Notes: a model not told the origin generated them from the sequence alone. A stretch of DNA of 64,000 nucleotides from Gammaproteobacteria bacterium (GCA_028820325.1 JAPPJO010000038.1:52953-116952), one strand, 5' to 3'; positions 18,859 through 29,277 are shown, counted from the first letter of the stretch. Program-made: numbers and translations.

Positions 18859-21339
18859 GTGAGAGTTCTCCTTCCGGGGATTTCACTCCTGGGTCTGGCC
18901 CTCTTCATGGGTCATGAGGGGGCGCGCGCGCCGACGTTTGCAGGGGAACCCGAGGATCCCGCTCAAGCCCTCGTGACGAGCCACCTTCCGGATGCCTCAC
19001 GGGGTCCGGGCGCGCATCCCGGCACGCCCCCGTCCGAAGCGCTCAACGCCGTCGTTCGTCAGTACTGCTTCGTCTGCCACAACGACGCCATGATGACCGG
19101 CAACATGACGGTCCAGAGCTTCGACGTGACCAACGCCTGGGAGGACTGGGAGACGGCCGAGCGCATGATCGCGAAGCTGCGCACGGGGATGATGCCTCCG
19201 CCCGGAATACCCCGTCCCGGCGGGGACACGCTGCTCACGCTCGTCGAGACGCTCGAGCAGACGATCGACGATTACGCGGCCGCCAATCCCAACCCGGGCA
19301 ACCGCAGCTTCCAGCGGCTCAACCGCGCGGAGTACGAGCAGGCCATCCAGGATCTCTTCGGCATCACCGTCGACGCCAGCCAGTGGCTTCCCCCGGATCT
19401 CTATCTCGGGAACTTCGACCACATGGCGGTCTCGCAGCCGCTGTCGCCCACGCTCCTCAACTCGTACCTGAACGCCGCCAACGACGTCAGCCGCCTGGTG
19501 CTGGGCCATCCCGGCGCGACCTCGGACTCGAAGACCTACCTCGTCTCGACCTACCAGTCCCAGCACGAGTGGGACCATGTGGAGGGCGCGCCCTACGGCA
19601 CCCGCGGCGGCATCGTGATCGATCACCATTTCCCCGCCGACGGCGAGTACGTCTTCGAGATGTCGTTCTGGGCAGGGGACCATGAGCGCTTCGCCGAAAT
19701 GGACATCTCCATCGACGGGGAGCGGGTCGCCCTGGTTCCGGTGGAAGAGTTGCGCCGGGACGCGGACTTCGGGCCGAACTGGAACCAGTTCACCGACCCC
19801 ATCTTCGTCAGCGCGGGCCAGCGTCGGGTCGCGGCGGCGTTCATCAGGAAGCAGGACGGGCCCTACGCCGACCTGCAGGAGCCCTTCGGCTGGTCCAACG
19901 CCGGCGTCCGCTTCCGCATCGGGACGGGGTTCGTCGTCCTCACCCACCTGAGAGACCTGAGCATCCGCGGGCCCCTGGACCCCCAGGGCGTATCCGAGAC
20001 CCCGAGCCGGCAGCGGGTCTTCACCTGTCGGCCGACGTCGGTCGAGGCCGAACGGTCCTGCGCCCGGGAGATCGCCACGCGGCTTGCCCGCCAGGCCTAT
20101 CGCCGGCCGCTAACCGACTCCGACCTCGCGGGGCTGATGTCGTTCTACGACGTGGGGGCCGCCGAGGGAGGATTCGAAACCGGCGTGCGCACCGTCCTGG
20201 AGGCGATCCTGGCAAGCCCGCACTTCGTGTTCCGGATCGAGGAAGCCCCGGAGAACGAGCTCGATGCCGGCGGCAGCTACCGGATCACCGACCTCGCCCT
20301 CGCCTCCAGGCTGTCGTATTTCCTCTGGGGAACGCAGCCGGACGACGAACTGGTTTCGCTCGCGAGCGCTGACCGGCTCTCGGATCCCGGCGTACTGGAA
20401 CGGCAGGTCCGCCGCCTGCTGGCCGACCCGCGCTCCGAGAGCCTCGCCACCCGTTTCGCCACGCAGTGGCTCAGGCTTCAGGATCTCGAAAGGGTGCAGC
20501 CGGACGCCTTCTGGTTCCCCCACTTCAACGAGCAGCTCAAGGCCGCCATGCGGCGCGAGACCGAGTTGTTCTTCGATCATCTGGTCCGCGAGGACCGGAG
20601 CCTGCTGGAGCTCTACGGTGCCGACTACAGCTTCATGAACCAGCGCCTGGCGGAGCACTACGGCATCCGGGGCGTGGTCGGGGAGAACTTCCGCCGCGTG
20701 AACTATCCCGAGGGAATGCTGCGCCAGGGGCTGCTGGGGCACGGCAGCGTGCTGATGTCCACCTCGATGGGTACGCGGACCTCTCCGGTCTTGCGCGGCA
20801 AGTGGGTGATGGAGGTGCTGCTGGACGCGCCGCCCCCGCCGCCTCCCCCCGACGTGCCCGCTCTGGAAGAGACCGAGGACGAAGGGGAGGGCCGGCTGCT
20901 CACCACGCGCGAGCGCCTGGAGATCCATCGGCGGAACCCGGTGTGCGCCGCCTGCCATCAGTTCATGGATCCCATCGGGGTGGCGCTGGAGAACTTCGGC
21001 GTCACCGGGGAATGGCGGATACGCGAGAGCGGATCCCCTCTCGACGCCCGGGGCCAGCTCTACGACGGCACCGATCTCACCAACTCGGTGCAGCTCGCGG
21101 ACGCGCTCTTGGAGCGCCCGATCCCGCTGGTGCGCACCTTCACCATGAACCTGCTGGCGTACGCCCTCGGGCGTCGCGTCGAGTACTACGACGGGCCGAC
21201 CATACGCGCCATCGCGCGCGAGGCGGAGAGCAACGACTACAGAATCTCATCCTTCGTCCTCGGCGTCGTGAAGAGCGATGCCTTCCGCAGCAGGCAGGAC
21301 ATCGGGGCTGCGGCCGCGGACGGGGTCGAGGGCGGATAG
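18859..21339 (+). CDS. DUF1592/DUF1588/DUF1585 protein with cytochrome-c-like motifs (planctomycete-type)
   Basis: An 826-residue exported protein. GTG 18859 follows GGAGG at 18849-18853 and opens a signal peptide; the longer frame from 18784 has no such signal. A CFVCHN heme-c-type motif lies at about residue 68, followed by the DUF1587 region, DUF1595, a long DUF1592, DUF1588 with CAACHQFMDP, and C-terminal DUF1585. The combination is common in Planctomycetes, Verrucomicrobia, Acidobacteria and Gemmatimonadota, usually beside a DUF1552 gene as here. The biochemical role is not known; periplasmic electron transfer or polymer breakdown is an inference from the CxxCH motifs. Confidence 0.88.
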   Translation: MRVLLPGISLLGLALFMGHEGARAPTFAGEPEDPAQALVTSHLPDASRGPGAHPGTPPSEALNAVVRQYCFVCHNDAMMTGNMTVQSFDVTNAWEDWETAERMIAKLRTGMMPPPGIPRPGGDTLLTLVETLEQTIDDYAAANPNPGNRSFQRLNRAEYEQAIQDLFGITVDASQWLPPDLYLGNFDHMAVSQPLSPTLLNSYLNAANDVSRLVLGHPGATSDSKTYLVSTYQSQHEWDHVEGAPYGTRGGIVIDHHFPADGEYVFEMSFWAGDHERFAEMDISIDGERVALVPVEELRRDADFGPNWNQFTDPIFVSAGQRRVAAAFIRKQDGPYADLQEPFGWSNAGVRFRIGTGFVVLTHLRDLSIRGPLDPQGVSETPSRQRVFTCRPTSVEAERSCAREIATRLARQAYRRPLTDSDLAGLMSFYDVGAAEGGFETGVRTVLEAILASPHFVFRIEEAPENELDAGGSYRITDLALASRLSYFLWGTQPDDELVSLASADRLSDPGVLERQVRRLLADPRSESLATRFATQWLRLQDLERVQPDAFWFPHFNEQLKAAMRRETELFFDHLVREDRSLLELYGADYSFMNQRLAEHYGIRGVVGENFRRVNYPEGMLRQGLLGHGSVLMSTSMGTRTSPVLRGKWVMEVLLDAPPPPPPPDVPALEETEDEGEGRLLTTRERLEIHRRNPVCAACHQFMDPIGVALENFGVTGEWRIRESGSPLDARGQLYDGTDLTNSVQLADALLERPIPLVRTFTMNLLAYALGRRVEYYDGPTIRAIAREAESNDYRISSFVLGVVKSDAFRSRQDIGAAAADGVEGG

Positions 21340-21405
21340 ACGACGAGACAACATGCCGCGGGGCCCCGGCCCCGGGGCGCCACGATGAATAGAGGGAGCA
21401 CGACG

Positions 21406-22848
21406 ATGACGACCAGCTTCATCACGGGCGCGCACATTCCCCGCCGCACCTTCGTTCGCGGGATGGGGGCCACGGTGGCGCTGCCCCTCCTGGACGCGAT
21501 GATGCCGGCCGGACCCGGCCGCTGGGGACGCGCTGCGGCCGCGCTCGAGGACCGCACCCGCCTGGTGTGCATCGAGGAGGTGCACGGGGTGCCGGGATGC
21601 AGCGAGTGGGGCGCGAGCCAGCATCTGTTTGCACCCGAGACGATCGGGCGAAACTTCCGCATGACGGATGCGAACGTGCTCAAGCCGCTCGAACGCTTTC
21701 AGGACTACCTCACCATCATCAGCAACACCGACGTGCGCATGGCCGAAGCCTACGAGCCCAACGAGATCGGCGGCGACCACTTCCGGTCGACGGCGGTCTT
21801 CCTGACCCAGTGCCACCCCAAGCAGACGCAGGGTTCCGACATCTACGTCGGCGTCTCCCTCGACCAGTTGCAGGCGCGCCGGTTCGGGCAGGACACCGCG
21901 CTCCCGTCGCTGCAGCTCTGCATCGAGAACCTGGGGCAGGGCGGCGGCTGCTGGTACAACTACCACTGCGCGTACACGGACGCGATAAGCTGGGCGTCGC
22001 CGACCGAGCCGCTGCCCATGATCCGCGATCCGCGCGCCGCGTTCGATCTTCTTTTCGGCGCCGGCGGAAGCAACGAGGAGCGCGCGGTCCGAAGGCGCAC
22101 CAACCAGAGCATCCTCGACTGGATCGTGGACGAGGTGGCGACGCTCCGGGCCCGGGTGGGCACCGAGGACCGGAACCGGCTGGACCGGTATCTGGACAAC
22201 GTGCGCGAGGTGGAGCGCCGCATTCAGAAGGTGGAGGAGTTCAACTCGAGCGGCGAGCAGCGGGAACTGCCGGAGGCCCCGGCGGGCGTGCCCGACTCCT
22301 TCGCCGAGCACATGGAGCTGATGTTCGACCTGCAGGTGCTGGCCTTCCAGACCGACATGACGCGGGTCGTGTCCTTCAAGATGGGCCGCGACGCCTCGAA
22401 CCGGATCCACCCGGAGAGCGGCACCACCACGCCGTTCCATCCGGCTTCCCACCACGGCAACAGCGAAGAGGCCATTCTGGACTTCAACCAGATCGCGCAG
22501 TACCGCATGAGCCCCCTGCCGTACTTCCTTGAGAAGCTGCAGGCGAGCATGGACGGAGACGCGAACCTGCTGGAGAAGTCGGTAATCGTGTGGGGTTCGC
22601 CGATGGCCGACGGCAACGTCCACAACCACCGCCGCTGCCCGCTCATCCTGCTGGGCCACGGCAACGGCCTGCTCGAGGGCAACGTCCACCTGAAGGCCCC
22701 CGACGGCACCCCCATGGCCAACGTCTTCCTCAGCCTGCTGCACCGGCTGGGGCACGAGGACATGGACAGCTTCGGCGACAGCACGGGCGAGTTCGCGCTG
22801 GGGTATCCCGGCGGCGCTCTGGCCGCGGCGCAGTCATCGAGCCGATAG
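21406..22848 (+). CDS. DUF1552 family protein, Tat-like signal
   Basis: A 480-residue protein whose N-terminus has PRRTFVRGMGATVALPLL, a twin-arginine-type signal. GAGGGAG at about 21392 supports ATG 21406; an in-frame ATG at 21385 is possible. The body is related to the DUF1501/alkaline-phosphatase-like families, with conserved stretches such as DHFRSTAVFLTQCHPKQ and VWGSPMADGNVHNH. DUF1552 genes are typically paired with DUF1592 genes, as here (66-nt gap). The function is not established. It is followed after 4 nt by the ankyrin gene, so all three are probably one operon. Confidence 0.88.
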   Translation: MTTSFITGAHIPRRTFVRGMGATVALPLLDAMMPAGPGRWGRAAAALEDRTRLVCIEEVHGVPGCSEWGASQHLFAPETIGRNFRMTDANVLKPLERFQDYLTIISNTDVRMAEAYEPNEIGGDHFRSTAVFLTQCHPKQTQGSDIYVGVSLDQLQARRFGQDTALPSLQLCIENLGQGGGCWYNYHCAYTDAISWASPTEPLPMIRDPRAAFDLLFGAGGSNEERAVRRRTNQSILDWIVDEVATLRARVGTEDRNRLDRYLDNVREVERRIQKVEEFNSSGEQRELPEAPAGVPDSFAEHMELMFDLQVLAFQTDMTRVVSFKMGRDASNRIHPESGTTTPFHPASHHGNSEEAILDFNQIAQYRMSPLPYFLEKLQASMDGDANLLEKSVIVWGSPMADGNVHNHRRCPLILLGHGNGLLEGNVHLKAPDGTPMANVFLSLLHRLGHEDMDSFGDSTGEFALGYPGGALAAAQSSSR

Positions 22849-22852
22849 GGGC

Positions 22853-24664
22853 GTGCTCGTGAACCCCATCGCCCCCTTGGCGATCATCGCCCTGCTGTTG
22901 GCCGGTCCGGCCGCGAGGGGTCCCGTAGCCGATGCGGCCATGCGCGGCGACCTGGAGGCCGTTCGCGCGCTGCTGGAGCAGGGGGCCGATGCCAACGAGG
23001 CCCAGGGCGACGGAATGACGGCGCTCCACTGGGCCGCGCGCCAGGGCGACATCGAGATGGCGCGGCTGCTCGTCACCGCGGGAGCCAACGTCGAGGCGGG
23101 AACCCGGATCGGGCGCTATACCCCCCTCCACTTGGCGAGCCGCGCCGGAGGCGCCGGGGTGGTGGAGGCGCTGCTCGCGGCGGGCGCCGACGTGCACGCC
23201 AGGACCACCAACAGCGGAGTGACCGCGCTCCATCTGGCCGCCGAGTCGGGGAGTTCGGAGGCGATACGGCTGCTGGCCGATGCCGGCGCCGACCTGGACG
23301 CCCGCGAACGGGAGTGGAAGCAGACCCCGCTCGTCTTCGCGGCCGCCCGGAACCGCGCGCAGGCCATCCGCACCCTTCTCGAGCTGGGAGCGGATGTTTC
23401 GCTGTCCGAGTCGGTGGTCGAGGATGTCGATCGGCGGGCGACCGTGGATGTCGCCGCGCAGCACAGGCTGTATGAGGTGCTGGCCCAGTTCCGCCCGGAC
23501 TGGCTGGAGAACGATCCGCGCGCGGACCCCTGGGGACCGGTCGACGAGGGCGAACGCCCGACGCCCGGCCAGGTGGCGGTGGCCATCGAAGCCGCGCGCG
23601 AAGTGCAGCGCAGGGGCGATGTGCTCATCCTTGACGGCGAGGTGCAGGGCATCTCGCCGATATCGACCAATCCCCCTCCGGGCCAGCCGGCCCTGGTGGG
23701 CAGGTGGGGCGGGCTCACCCCGCTTCTGCACGCGGCACGCGCCGGACACATGGAGGCCGTGGACGCGCTTCTGGACGGGGGCGCCGACATCGACCAGACC
23801 AGCGGAGACGGAACCAGCCCGCTGCTGATCGCCATGCTGAACGGGCGCTTCGACCTGGGGCTCCATCTCCTCGAGCGCGGAGCCGATCCCAACGTCGCCA
23901 GCGACCCGGGCGCGACGCCCCTGTATGCCGTGATCAACGTGCAGTGGGCCGGCACCTCCTTCTATCCCCAGCCGCGCGCCCACGAGGCCCAGGCGGCCGA
24001 CTACCTCCACGTGATGGAAGAGTTGCTGCTCGCGGGAGCGGATCCGAACGCGCGGCTCAGCAGAGACCTGTGGTGGGCCCACCAGCGTCTCGTCAGCGCG
24101 AACCTGGAGGGAACCACGCCCTTCTTCCGCGCCGCGCTCGGCGTCGACGTCTCCGCGATGAAGCTGCTGGTGGCCTACGGGGCGGACCCGGGCATCGCCA
24201 GCCGAAAGCCGGCGGGCGCGGAGATTGCTCCGGTGGCTGCGGACTACTCGGCTGCCGTGGACGAGAGCGGCATACCGCCGGTTCCCCCGGGAGGCGCCGC
24301 CATGTATCCCATCCACGCTGCGACGGGCGTGGGCTACGACCAGCGCGCCGCGAACGAACACCGGTACGTGCCGGGCGGATGGCTCCCGGCCGTCAGGTAT
24401 CTCGTCGAAGAGCTGGGCGCCGACGTGAACGCGCGGGATCTGGACGCCCGCACGCCGCTCCACAACGCCGCTTCACGCGGTGACAACGAAGTCATCCTCT
24501 ACCTGATCGAGCGCGGCGCCGACGTGCATGCGGTGACGCGAGTCGGCCAGACGACCGTCGACATGGCCAACAGTCCGAGCTACAATGTCCGCCCGTTTCC
24601 GGCGACGATCGCTCTGCTCGAGCGCCTGGGCGCCATCAACAACCAAAACTGCGCCATGTGTTAG
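22853..24664 (+). CDS. Exported ankyrin-repeat protein
   Basis: A 603-residue protein with a short hydrophobic N-terminal signal and about ten ankyrin repeats, recognised by TALHWAARQGD, TPLHLASRAG, TALHLAAESG, TPLLHAARAGH and TPLHNAASRGD. Two stretches (about residues 185-280 and 470-520) interrupt the repeats. GTG 22853 lies 4 nt after the DUF1552 stop, indicating coupling. Ankyrin solenoids bind proteins; in the periplasm this one could scaffold the DUF1592/DUF1552 proteins, which is an inference from gene order. It ends with a cysteine pair near the C-terminus (CAMC). Confidence 0.88.
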   Translation: MLVNPIAPLAIIALLLAGPAARGPVADAAMRGDLEAVRALLEQGADANEAQGDGMTALHWAARQGDIEMARLLVTAGANVEAGTRIGRYTPLHLASRAGGAGVVEALLAAGADVHARTTNSGVTALHLAAESGSSEAIRLLADAGADLDAREREWKQTPLVFAAARNRAQAIRTLLELGADVSLSESVVEDVDRRATVDVAAQHRLYEVLAQFRPDWLENDPRADPWGPVDEGERPTPGQVAVAIEAAREVQRRGDVLILDGEVQGISPISTNPPPGQPALVGRWGGLTPLLHAARAGHMEAVDALLDGGADIDQTSGDGTSPLLIAMLNGRFDLGLHLLERGADPNVASDPGATPLYAVINVQWAGTSFYPQPRAHEAQAADYLHVMEELLLAGADPNARLSRDLWWAHQRLVSANLEGTTPFFRAALGVDVSAMKLLVAYGADPGIASRKPAGAEIAPVAADYSAAVDESGIPPVPPGGAAMYPIHAATGVGYDQRAANEHRYVPGGWLPAVRYLVEELGADVNARDLDARTPLHNAASRGDNEVILYLIERGADVHAVTRVGQTTVDMANSPSYNVRPFPATIALLERLGAINNQNCAMC

Positions 24665-24769
24665 TTCGGCGGCCGAGGGCTGTACGCCCGAGGCCCCACA
24701 GACCCAGCGAATCCAGGGCGGATTCCCGGGAGCAGGATCGGTGCCGTCCCCCAAGCAGGAGGTGGAAGC

Positions 24770-27700
24770 ATGAAAATCCTTCGTAAGGTCTTCACCTTAA
24801 CCGGCGCGCTCTGCGCCATGGCCATGATTGCCGCTCCGCTGTCCGCCCAGACCGGTACCGTCACCGGCTCGGTCCAGGAAGTGGGCACCGGGCTGCCGCT
24901 GGCAGGCGCGCAGGTGAGCATCGCCGCCGAGGGCGTGGGCAACGTCACCAACGCCAACGGCCGTTTCGTGCTGCTGGGCATTCCGGCCGGCAACCACGTT
25001 CTGGAGATCCGCTACATCGGTTACGGCACCGAGACCCAGGACATCACCGTGGTCGCGGACCAGACCGTGAACGTCGATGTCCAGATGGAGTCGGAGGCGA
25101 TCGCCCTGGACGAGGTGATCGTGACCGGCACCGGAGTCGTCACCGAACGGCGGCGGCTGGGCCAGACCGTCGAGACGCTGGGTGCCGAAACCATCAATAC
25201 CGCGCCCGTATCCAACATCACCGAGGCGCTCTCGGGCCGTGTCGCCGGGATGGTGCCCGGGATCGCACCCAACGTGGGGACCTCGAGCCAGATCCTCCTG
25301 CGCGGAGCGGTCAGCCTCACCCAGCGGAGCGCCCCGCTCATCTACGTCGACGGAGTTCGCATCGACTCCAACTACAGCAAGGTGGGCGGCGCCCGCCAGG
25401 CCACCTCGCTCGACCGGCTGAACCCTAACGACATCGAACGCATCGAGATCATCAAGGGCGCGGCGGCCGCGACCCTCTACGGCACCGAGGCCTCGAGCGG
25501 GGTGATCCAGATCATCACCAAGCGCGGGAGCGCGGGCGATCCGGTGTGGACCTTCGGGACCGGCTTCGACGGCACGAGGATACCGGAAGCCCGCCTGAAG
25601 GGAGTCTGGGGCTACAACTTCGACACCAAGCAGTTGCAGACCCTCGGCAAGCCCGTCCTCGACTACCTCGGCGGCTGGGGCTCGGTCATGGACTTCAACG
25701 CGGACGTGCGGGGCGGGACCTCCACCGTGCAGTATTTCGCCTCCGGCCGTCTCCGCGACGAGGTCGGGCAGATGGGCCGCGAGTACCGCGACTTCCAAGG
25801 AACCATGGACGCCAACCTGCGCGCCAACCTCACGGTGCAGGCCACCGAGAGGCTCGGCATTCGCGTGGACATGAACACGGTCTTCAGCGACCGGCGCCAG
25901 CCCGGGCAGAACGGGCTCAACTGGGGGAGCGGATACCTCTGGGGCTTCTTCCTGGCGACGCCCAGGAATCCGGCGCCGCGCTTCCCCTACGGCGGACGCT
26001 ACGGCGTCAACGCTTACGAGATCGCGTGGCCGCCGCCCCATGGGTACAACGGCCCGCTCTCTCCGAGCGAGCACTTCCTGCCGCTGGACAGCGACCCCAT
26101 CGCCAGCGTGACGTCCAACCAGGACGAGCAGCGCGTGACGCTCAGCGGGGCCTTGACCTACGACTGGGGCAACGGCATTCGCTCAGAGCTGATCATGGGC
26201 CGCGACCGGATGACCGAGGAGTACATCGAGCACGTCAACAAGGGCCTCAACATCTATCACGAGCAGGGCGAGCGGCTGGTGCGCACCTCCGAGCGCACGG
26301 CTACGACGCTGGACTTCAAGACGTCCTGGAGCCGCGATTTCAGCGAGAACCTGACCTCCACCCTGCTGGTGGGGGGCCAGAGCTTCTGGGAGGAAGAGTG
26401 GTTCAGGACGCTCGGGGTTCGGGACTTTCCGCTGCGCCAGCTCGCGACCCTGCCGGCCGGATCGCAGCTCCTGCCGCCGAACGAGACCTTCCAGGAGGTC
26501 ATCAACGCCGGCGTGTACGCCCAGGAGGAAGTCGGGCTGTGGAACCGTCTCTTCCTGAACGCCGGTCTGCGCGTGGACGGCAACTCGGCCTTCGGTGAGA
26601 ACTTCGCCTTCCAGGTGTACCCCAAGGGCGGTGCGTCCTGGGTCGTGTCGGAGCATGACTTCTGGCCGTTCCAGAGCTGGGACCAGTTCCGGGTGCGGGC
26701 GGCGCTGGGGGCGGCGGGGCTGCAGCCCGGCGCGTTCGACGCCACCCAGACGTGGGTGCCCGGCATCGGCGTGGACAACCTCTCCATCGTGAGAACCGGC
26801 AACCCCGGAAACCCGGACCTGAAGCCCGAGCGCACCCTGGAGTGGGAATTCGGGACCGAGTTCGGCTTCCTCGATGGTCGGGTGGGGCTGGACGTGGTGT
26901 ACTACAACGCGACCACCAGCGACGCGCTCCTGCCCGTGCCGTCCGCGGCCTCGACCGGATTCCTCCAGCCGGTGATTTCCAACGTCGGCAAGATCCGCAA
27001 CCAGGGGTTCGAGTCTTCGCTGGACGTGACCTGGGTCCGGCGTCCCAGCCTGAGATGGTCGACCACCTTCCAGGTGGCGCTGAACGACTCCGAGATCCTC
27101 GACATGGGCGGCGTGCCCCCCTACCGGGTTCACATCCAGGGCGGCACCAGCGCCGGCCGGTACTATCCCACGATGAAGGAAGGGTTCACGCCCGGCGCGT
27201 GGATCGCTCCGGTGCCCGATCCCAGCAACCCCTACACCGTAGCGGTGCCCATCGAGCAGCTCACGAGGCTGAACCAGATCACGCCCAACAAGCTCAAGAA
27301 TGCCGCGGGCGGCGATTCGCTGGAATACGTGGGGCGCCCCATCCCGCTCTGGACGGGAAGCTTCCTCACGTCGCTCGACCTCCCCGGGGGCTTGAGCGTC
27401 AACGCCACCTTCACCGGGGCGTACGACTATCACATGTTCTCGGAGGTGTCGGTCATTCAGGATGCCTTTACCCGGAATTCACCGCGCGTGGCCGAATTCG
27501 AGGCCATCCTGGACGATCCGAACACCTCGGTGGCGGAACGCCAGCGGGTCGCGGAGAACTTCGGCAACCAGCATCCCTCGATGATCTCCAGCTACCTCTT
27601 CAGGGCCGATTTCCTGCGCTTCGCCGACCTCTCCTTCAACTACAACGTCCCGGAGAGCTTCGTGACTTCGCTCGCGGGCATGAATTCCCTGGTGGTCAGG

Positions 27701-27892
27701 CTGTCGGCGACCAACCTGTTCCTCTGGAACAAGTGCCCCGTGGACGTCTGCATGTCTGATCCCCTGACCCCCTATCACGGAATTCCCGATGCCCGGGCCG
27801 GTGGACCCTATAACGCATTCGGCATGAACTCCGACTACGGTCAGCCGCCGAGCCCCAGACGCTACGGCATTCGCTTCCAGGCGACGTTCTAG
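24770..27892 (+). CDS. SusC/RagA-family TonB-linked outer-membrane protein
   Basis: A 1040-residue SusC-type transporter. AGGAGG upstream of ATG 24770 and a signal peptide ending in LSAQ define the start. A carboxypeptidase-regulatory-like domain (about 28-110) is followed by the TonB-box region LDEVIVTGTG, the plug with PLIYVDGVRI and IEIIKGAAAATLYGTEASSGVIQIITK, then the barrel, ending in RFQATF with a terminal Phe. SusC proteins form the transport channel for glycans or peptides under a SusD lid, and a SusD gene follows after 74 nt. The specificity is unknown; no glycoside hydrolases are near, so peptide uptake is as plausible as glycan uptake. Confidence 0.95.
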   Translation: MKILRKVFTLTGALCAMAMIAAPLSAQTGTVTGSVQEVGTGLPLAGAQVSIAAEGVGNVTNANGRFVLLGIPAGNHVLEIRYIGYGTETQDITVVADQTVNVDVQMESEAIALDEVIVTGTGVVTERRRLGQTVETLGAETINTAPVSNITEALSGRVAGMVPGIAPNVGTSSQILLRGAVSLTQRSAPLIYVDGVRIDSNYSKVGGARQATSLDRLNPNDIERIEIIKGAAAATLYGTEASSGVIQIITKRGSAGDPVWTFGTGFDGTRIPEARLKGVWGYNFDTKQLQTLGKPVLDYLGGWGSVMDFNADVRGGTSTVQYFASGRLRDEVGQMGREYRDFQGTMDANLRANLTVQATERLGIRVDMNTVFSDRRQPGQNGLNWGSGYLWGFFLATPRNPAPRFPYGGRYGVNAYEIAWPPPHGYNGPLSPSEHFLPLDSDPIASVTSNQDEQRVTLSGALTYDWGNGIRSELIMGRDRMTEEYIEHVNKGLNIYHEQGERLVRTSERTATTLDFKTSWSRDFSENLTSTLLVGGQSFWEEEWFRTLGVRDFPLRQLATLPAGSQLLPPNETFQEVINAGVYAQEEVGLWNRLFLNAGLRVDGNSAFGENFAFQVYPKGGASWVVSEHDFWPFQSWDQFRVRAALGAAGLQPGAFDATQTWVPGIGVDNLSIVRTGNPGNPDLKPERTLEWEFGTEFGFLDGRVGLDVVYYNATTSDALLPVPSAASTGFLQPVISNVGKIRNQGFESSLDVTWVRRPSLRWSTTFQVALNDSEILDMGGVPPYRVHIQGGTSAGRYYPTMKEGFTPGAWIAPVPDPSNPYTVAVPIEQLTRLNQITPNKLKNAAGGDSLEYVGRPIPLWTGSFLTSLDLPGGLSVNATFTGAYDYHMFSEVSVIQDAFTRNSPRVAEFEAILDDPNTSVAERQRVAENFGNQHPSMISSYLFRADFLRFADLSFNYNVPESFVTSLAGMNSLVVRLSATNLFLWNKCPVDVCMSDPLTPYHGIPDARAGGPYNAFGMNSDYGQPPSPRRYGIRFQATF

Positions 27893-27966
27893 GATGCGGG
27901 TGTGCGATGGGTATCGAATCGATCGCCAATGGCGATGAGCGGATTTCTGAAGCAAGGGAGATAGTC

Positions 27967-29208
27967 ATGCGGATGCGCATATTGAGATTGGGAGCATTGT
28001 CATTCACCGTACTGATCGTAGCGGGATGTGGTGACCTGTTCAGCGTCGACAACCCGGGAAGCCTCACGCTTGCCGACCTGGAGGACCCGAACCTGGTTCC
28101 GGCGCTGGCCGCCACGCCCGAGGGCGTGGTCTGCGACGCATATGACGGCACGGTCGCGGCCAACGCCCTGCAGTCCGACGATGTAACGTTCATATCGAGC
28201 TTCACATTCACCGAACTCCACATGTGGGGTCACATGGAGGGGTTCAACACGACCCAGAACGCGGTCTGGAACTCTCTGTCGTCCGCCCGATGGATCGCAG
28301 AGGAGGCCATCAGGAGGTTGCAGGAGTCGAACCCGGCGGACACAACCATCGTGCGCGGCATCTTCTGGGAAGCCTTCGCGCGCATCACTCTGGCCGATCA
28401 CTTCAAGGAGGTGCCCTTCAACGGCGAGGCGCCGCTGGCGCCCGATGTCGTGCTCGAGCAGACGCTTTCCGCGCTCGACCAGGTGGCGCAGACGAGCAAC
28501 CCGGACCTGCGGGCGGCGGCCCTCGCCACCAAGGCCCGGGTCCACAGGTCGCTCTTCTTCGAGCGCGGCAGAGACATGTCCCAGGTGGCGGCCGCCATGC
28601 CGGCGGCCGAGGCGGCGCTCGCGGTCAAGCCCGACTTCTACTTCGCGTGCCGCTACCAGCAACCGGGCTCGCTGAACAGCCTCAACACGTACCACCAGTC
28701 GATCACGGGCGTGATCATCGATCCGCGCAACGTGGCGATCGAGGACCCGGTGACCGGCATGGTGGATCCACGCGTGGGGACGCGCGTCGGTCCGCCCGAG
28801 CTCCGTGCGCCGCCGCCCCATACGGGCGACGTGCACCGGTTCTTCAAGTATCAGGGGCTCGACGCGGATCTTCCCGTCAGCCGCTGGCAGGAGGCGCGGC
28901 TGATTCTGGCGGAGGGCCACCTGCTGGCAGGCAACTACCAGGAGGCGGTCAACCAGATCAACATGGTGCGCGCCAACTGGGATCTGCCGCCGTTCATGAG
29001 CATGGACATTGGCGAAGTCCACCAACAGATCATTTACGAGCGCAGACTCGAGTTCATGATCGAAGGGCGGCGGCTCCAGGACCACCGCTACTACGACATC
29101 AAGCCGTGGCAGTGGGACGAGGTGACGAAACAGCTGGGGACGAACCGGCGCTGGCCCGTCTCCTCCGAGGAGATCGCCGGCAACCCCCACTACCAGGGCG
29201 GTAGCTGA
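27967..29208 (+). CDS. RagB/SusD-family lipoprotein
   Basis: A 413-residue surface lipoprotein acting as the substrate-binding lid of the SusC channel. GGGAG at 27956-27960 and a lipobox in LIVAGCG (Cys at residue 19) support ATG 27967; the in-frame ATG at 27907 would bury the signal. TPR-like helical segments and the conserved end region (YERRLEFMIEGRRLQDHRYY) are typical of SusD. It is shorter than many Bacteroides SusD proteins, as is common in Gemmatimonadota. The pair is closed by a bidirectional hairpin. Confidence 0.92.
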   Translation: MRMRILRLGALSFTVLIVAGCGDLFSVDNPGSLTLADLEDPNLVPALAATPEGVVCDAYDGTVAANALQSDDVTFISSFTFTELHMWGHMEGFNTTQNAVWNSLSSARWIAEEAIRRLQESNPADTTIVRGIFWEAFARITLADHFKEVPFNGEAPLAPDVVLEQTLSALDQVAQTSNPDLRAAALATKARVHRSLFFERGRDMSQVAAAMPAAEAALAVKPDFYFACRYQQPGSLNSLNTYHQSITGVIIDPRNVAIEDPVTGMVDPRVGTRVGPPELRAPPPHTGDVHRFFKYQGLDADLPVSRWQEARLILAEGHLLAGNYQEAVNQINMVRANWDLPPFMSMDIGEVHQQIIYERRLEFMIEGRRLQDHRYYDIKPWQWDEVTKQLGTNRRWPVSSEEIAGNPHYQGGS

Positions 29209-29218
29209 TAACACCGCC

Positions 29219-29271
29219 GACCCCCGGCGCACCCGCGAGCGGCAGCAGCCGTTCAGGGTGCGCCGGGGGTC
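29219..29271. terminator. Bidirectional hairpin between the SusD gene and convergent lipoprotein genes
   Basis: A perfect 15-bp GC-rich stem (29219-29233 with 29257-29271) has a 23-nt loop. It sits between two convergent stops (29208 and 29278) and has no T-tract on either side, so it may act as a Rho-independent-like barrier or mRNA 3' protection element. Confidence 0.65.
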
Positions 29272-29277
29272 GCGTAT

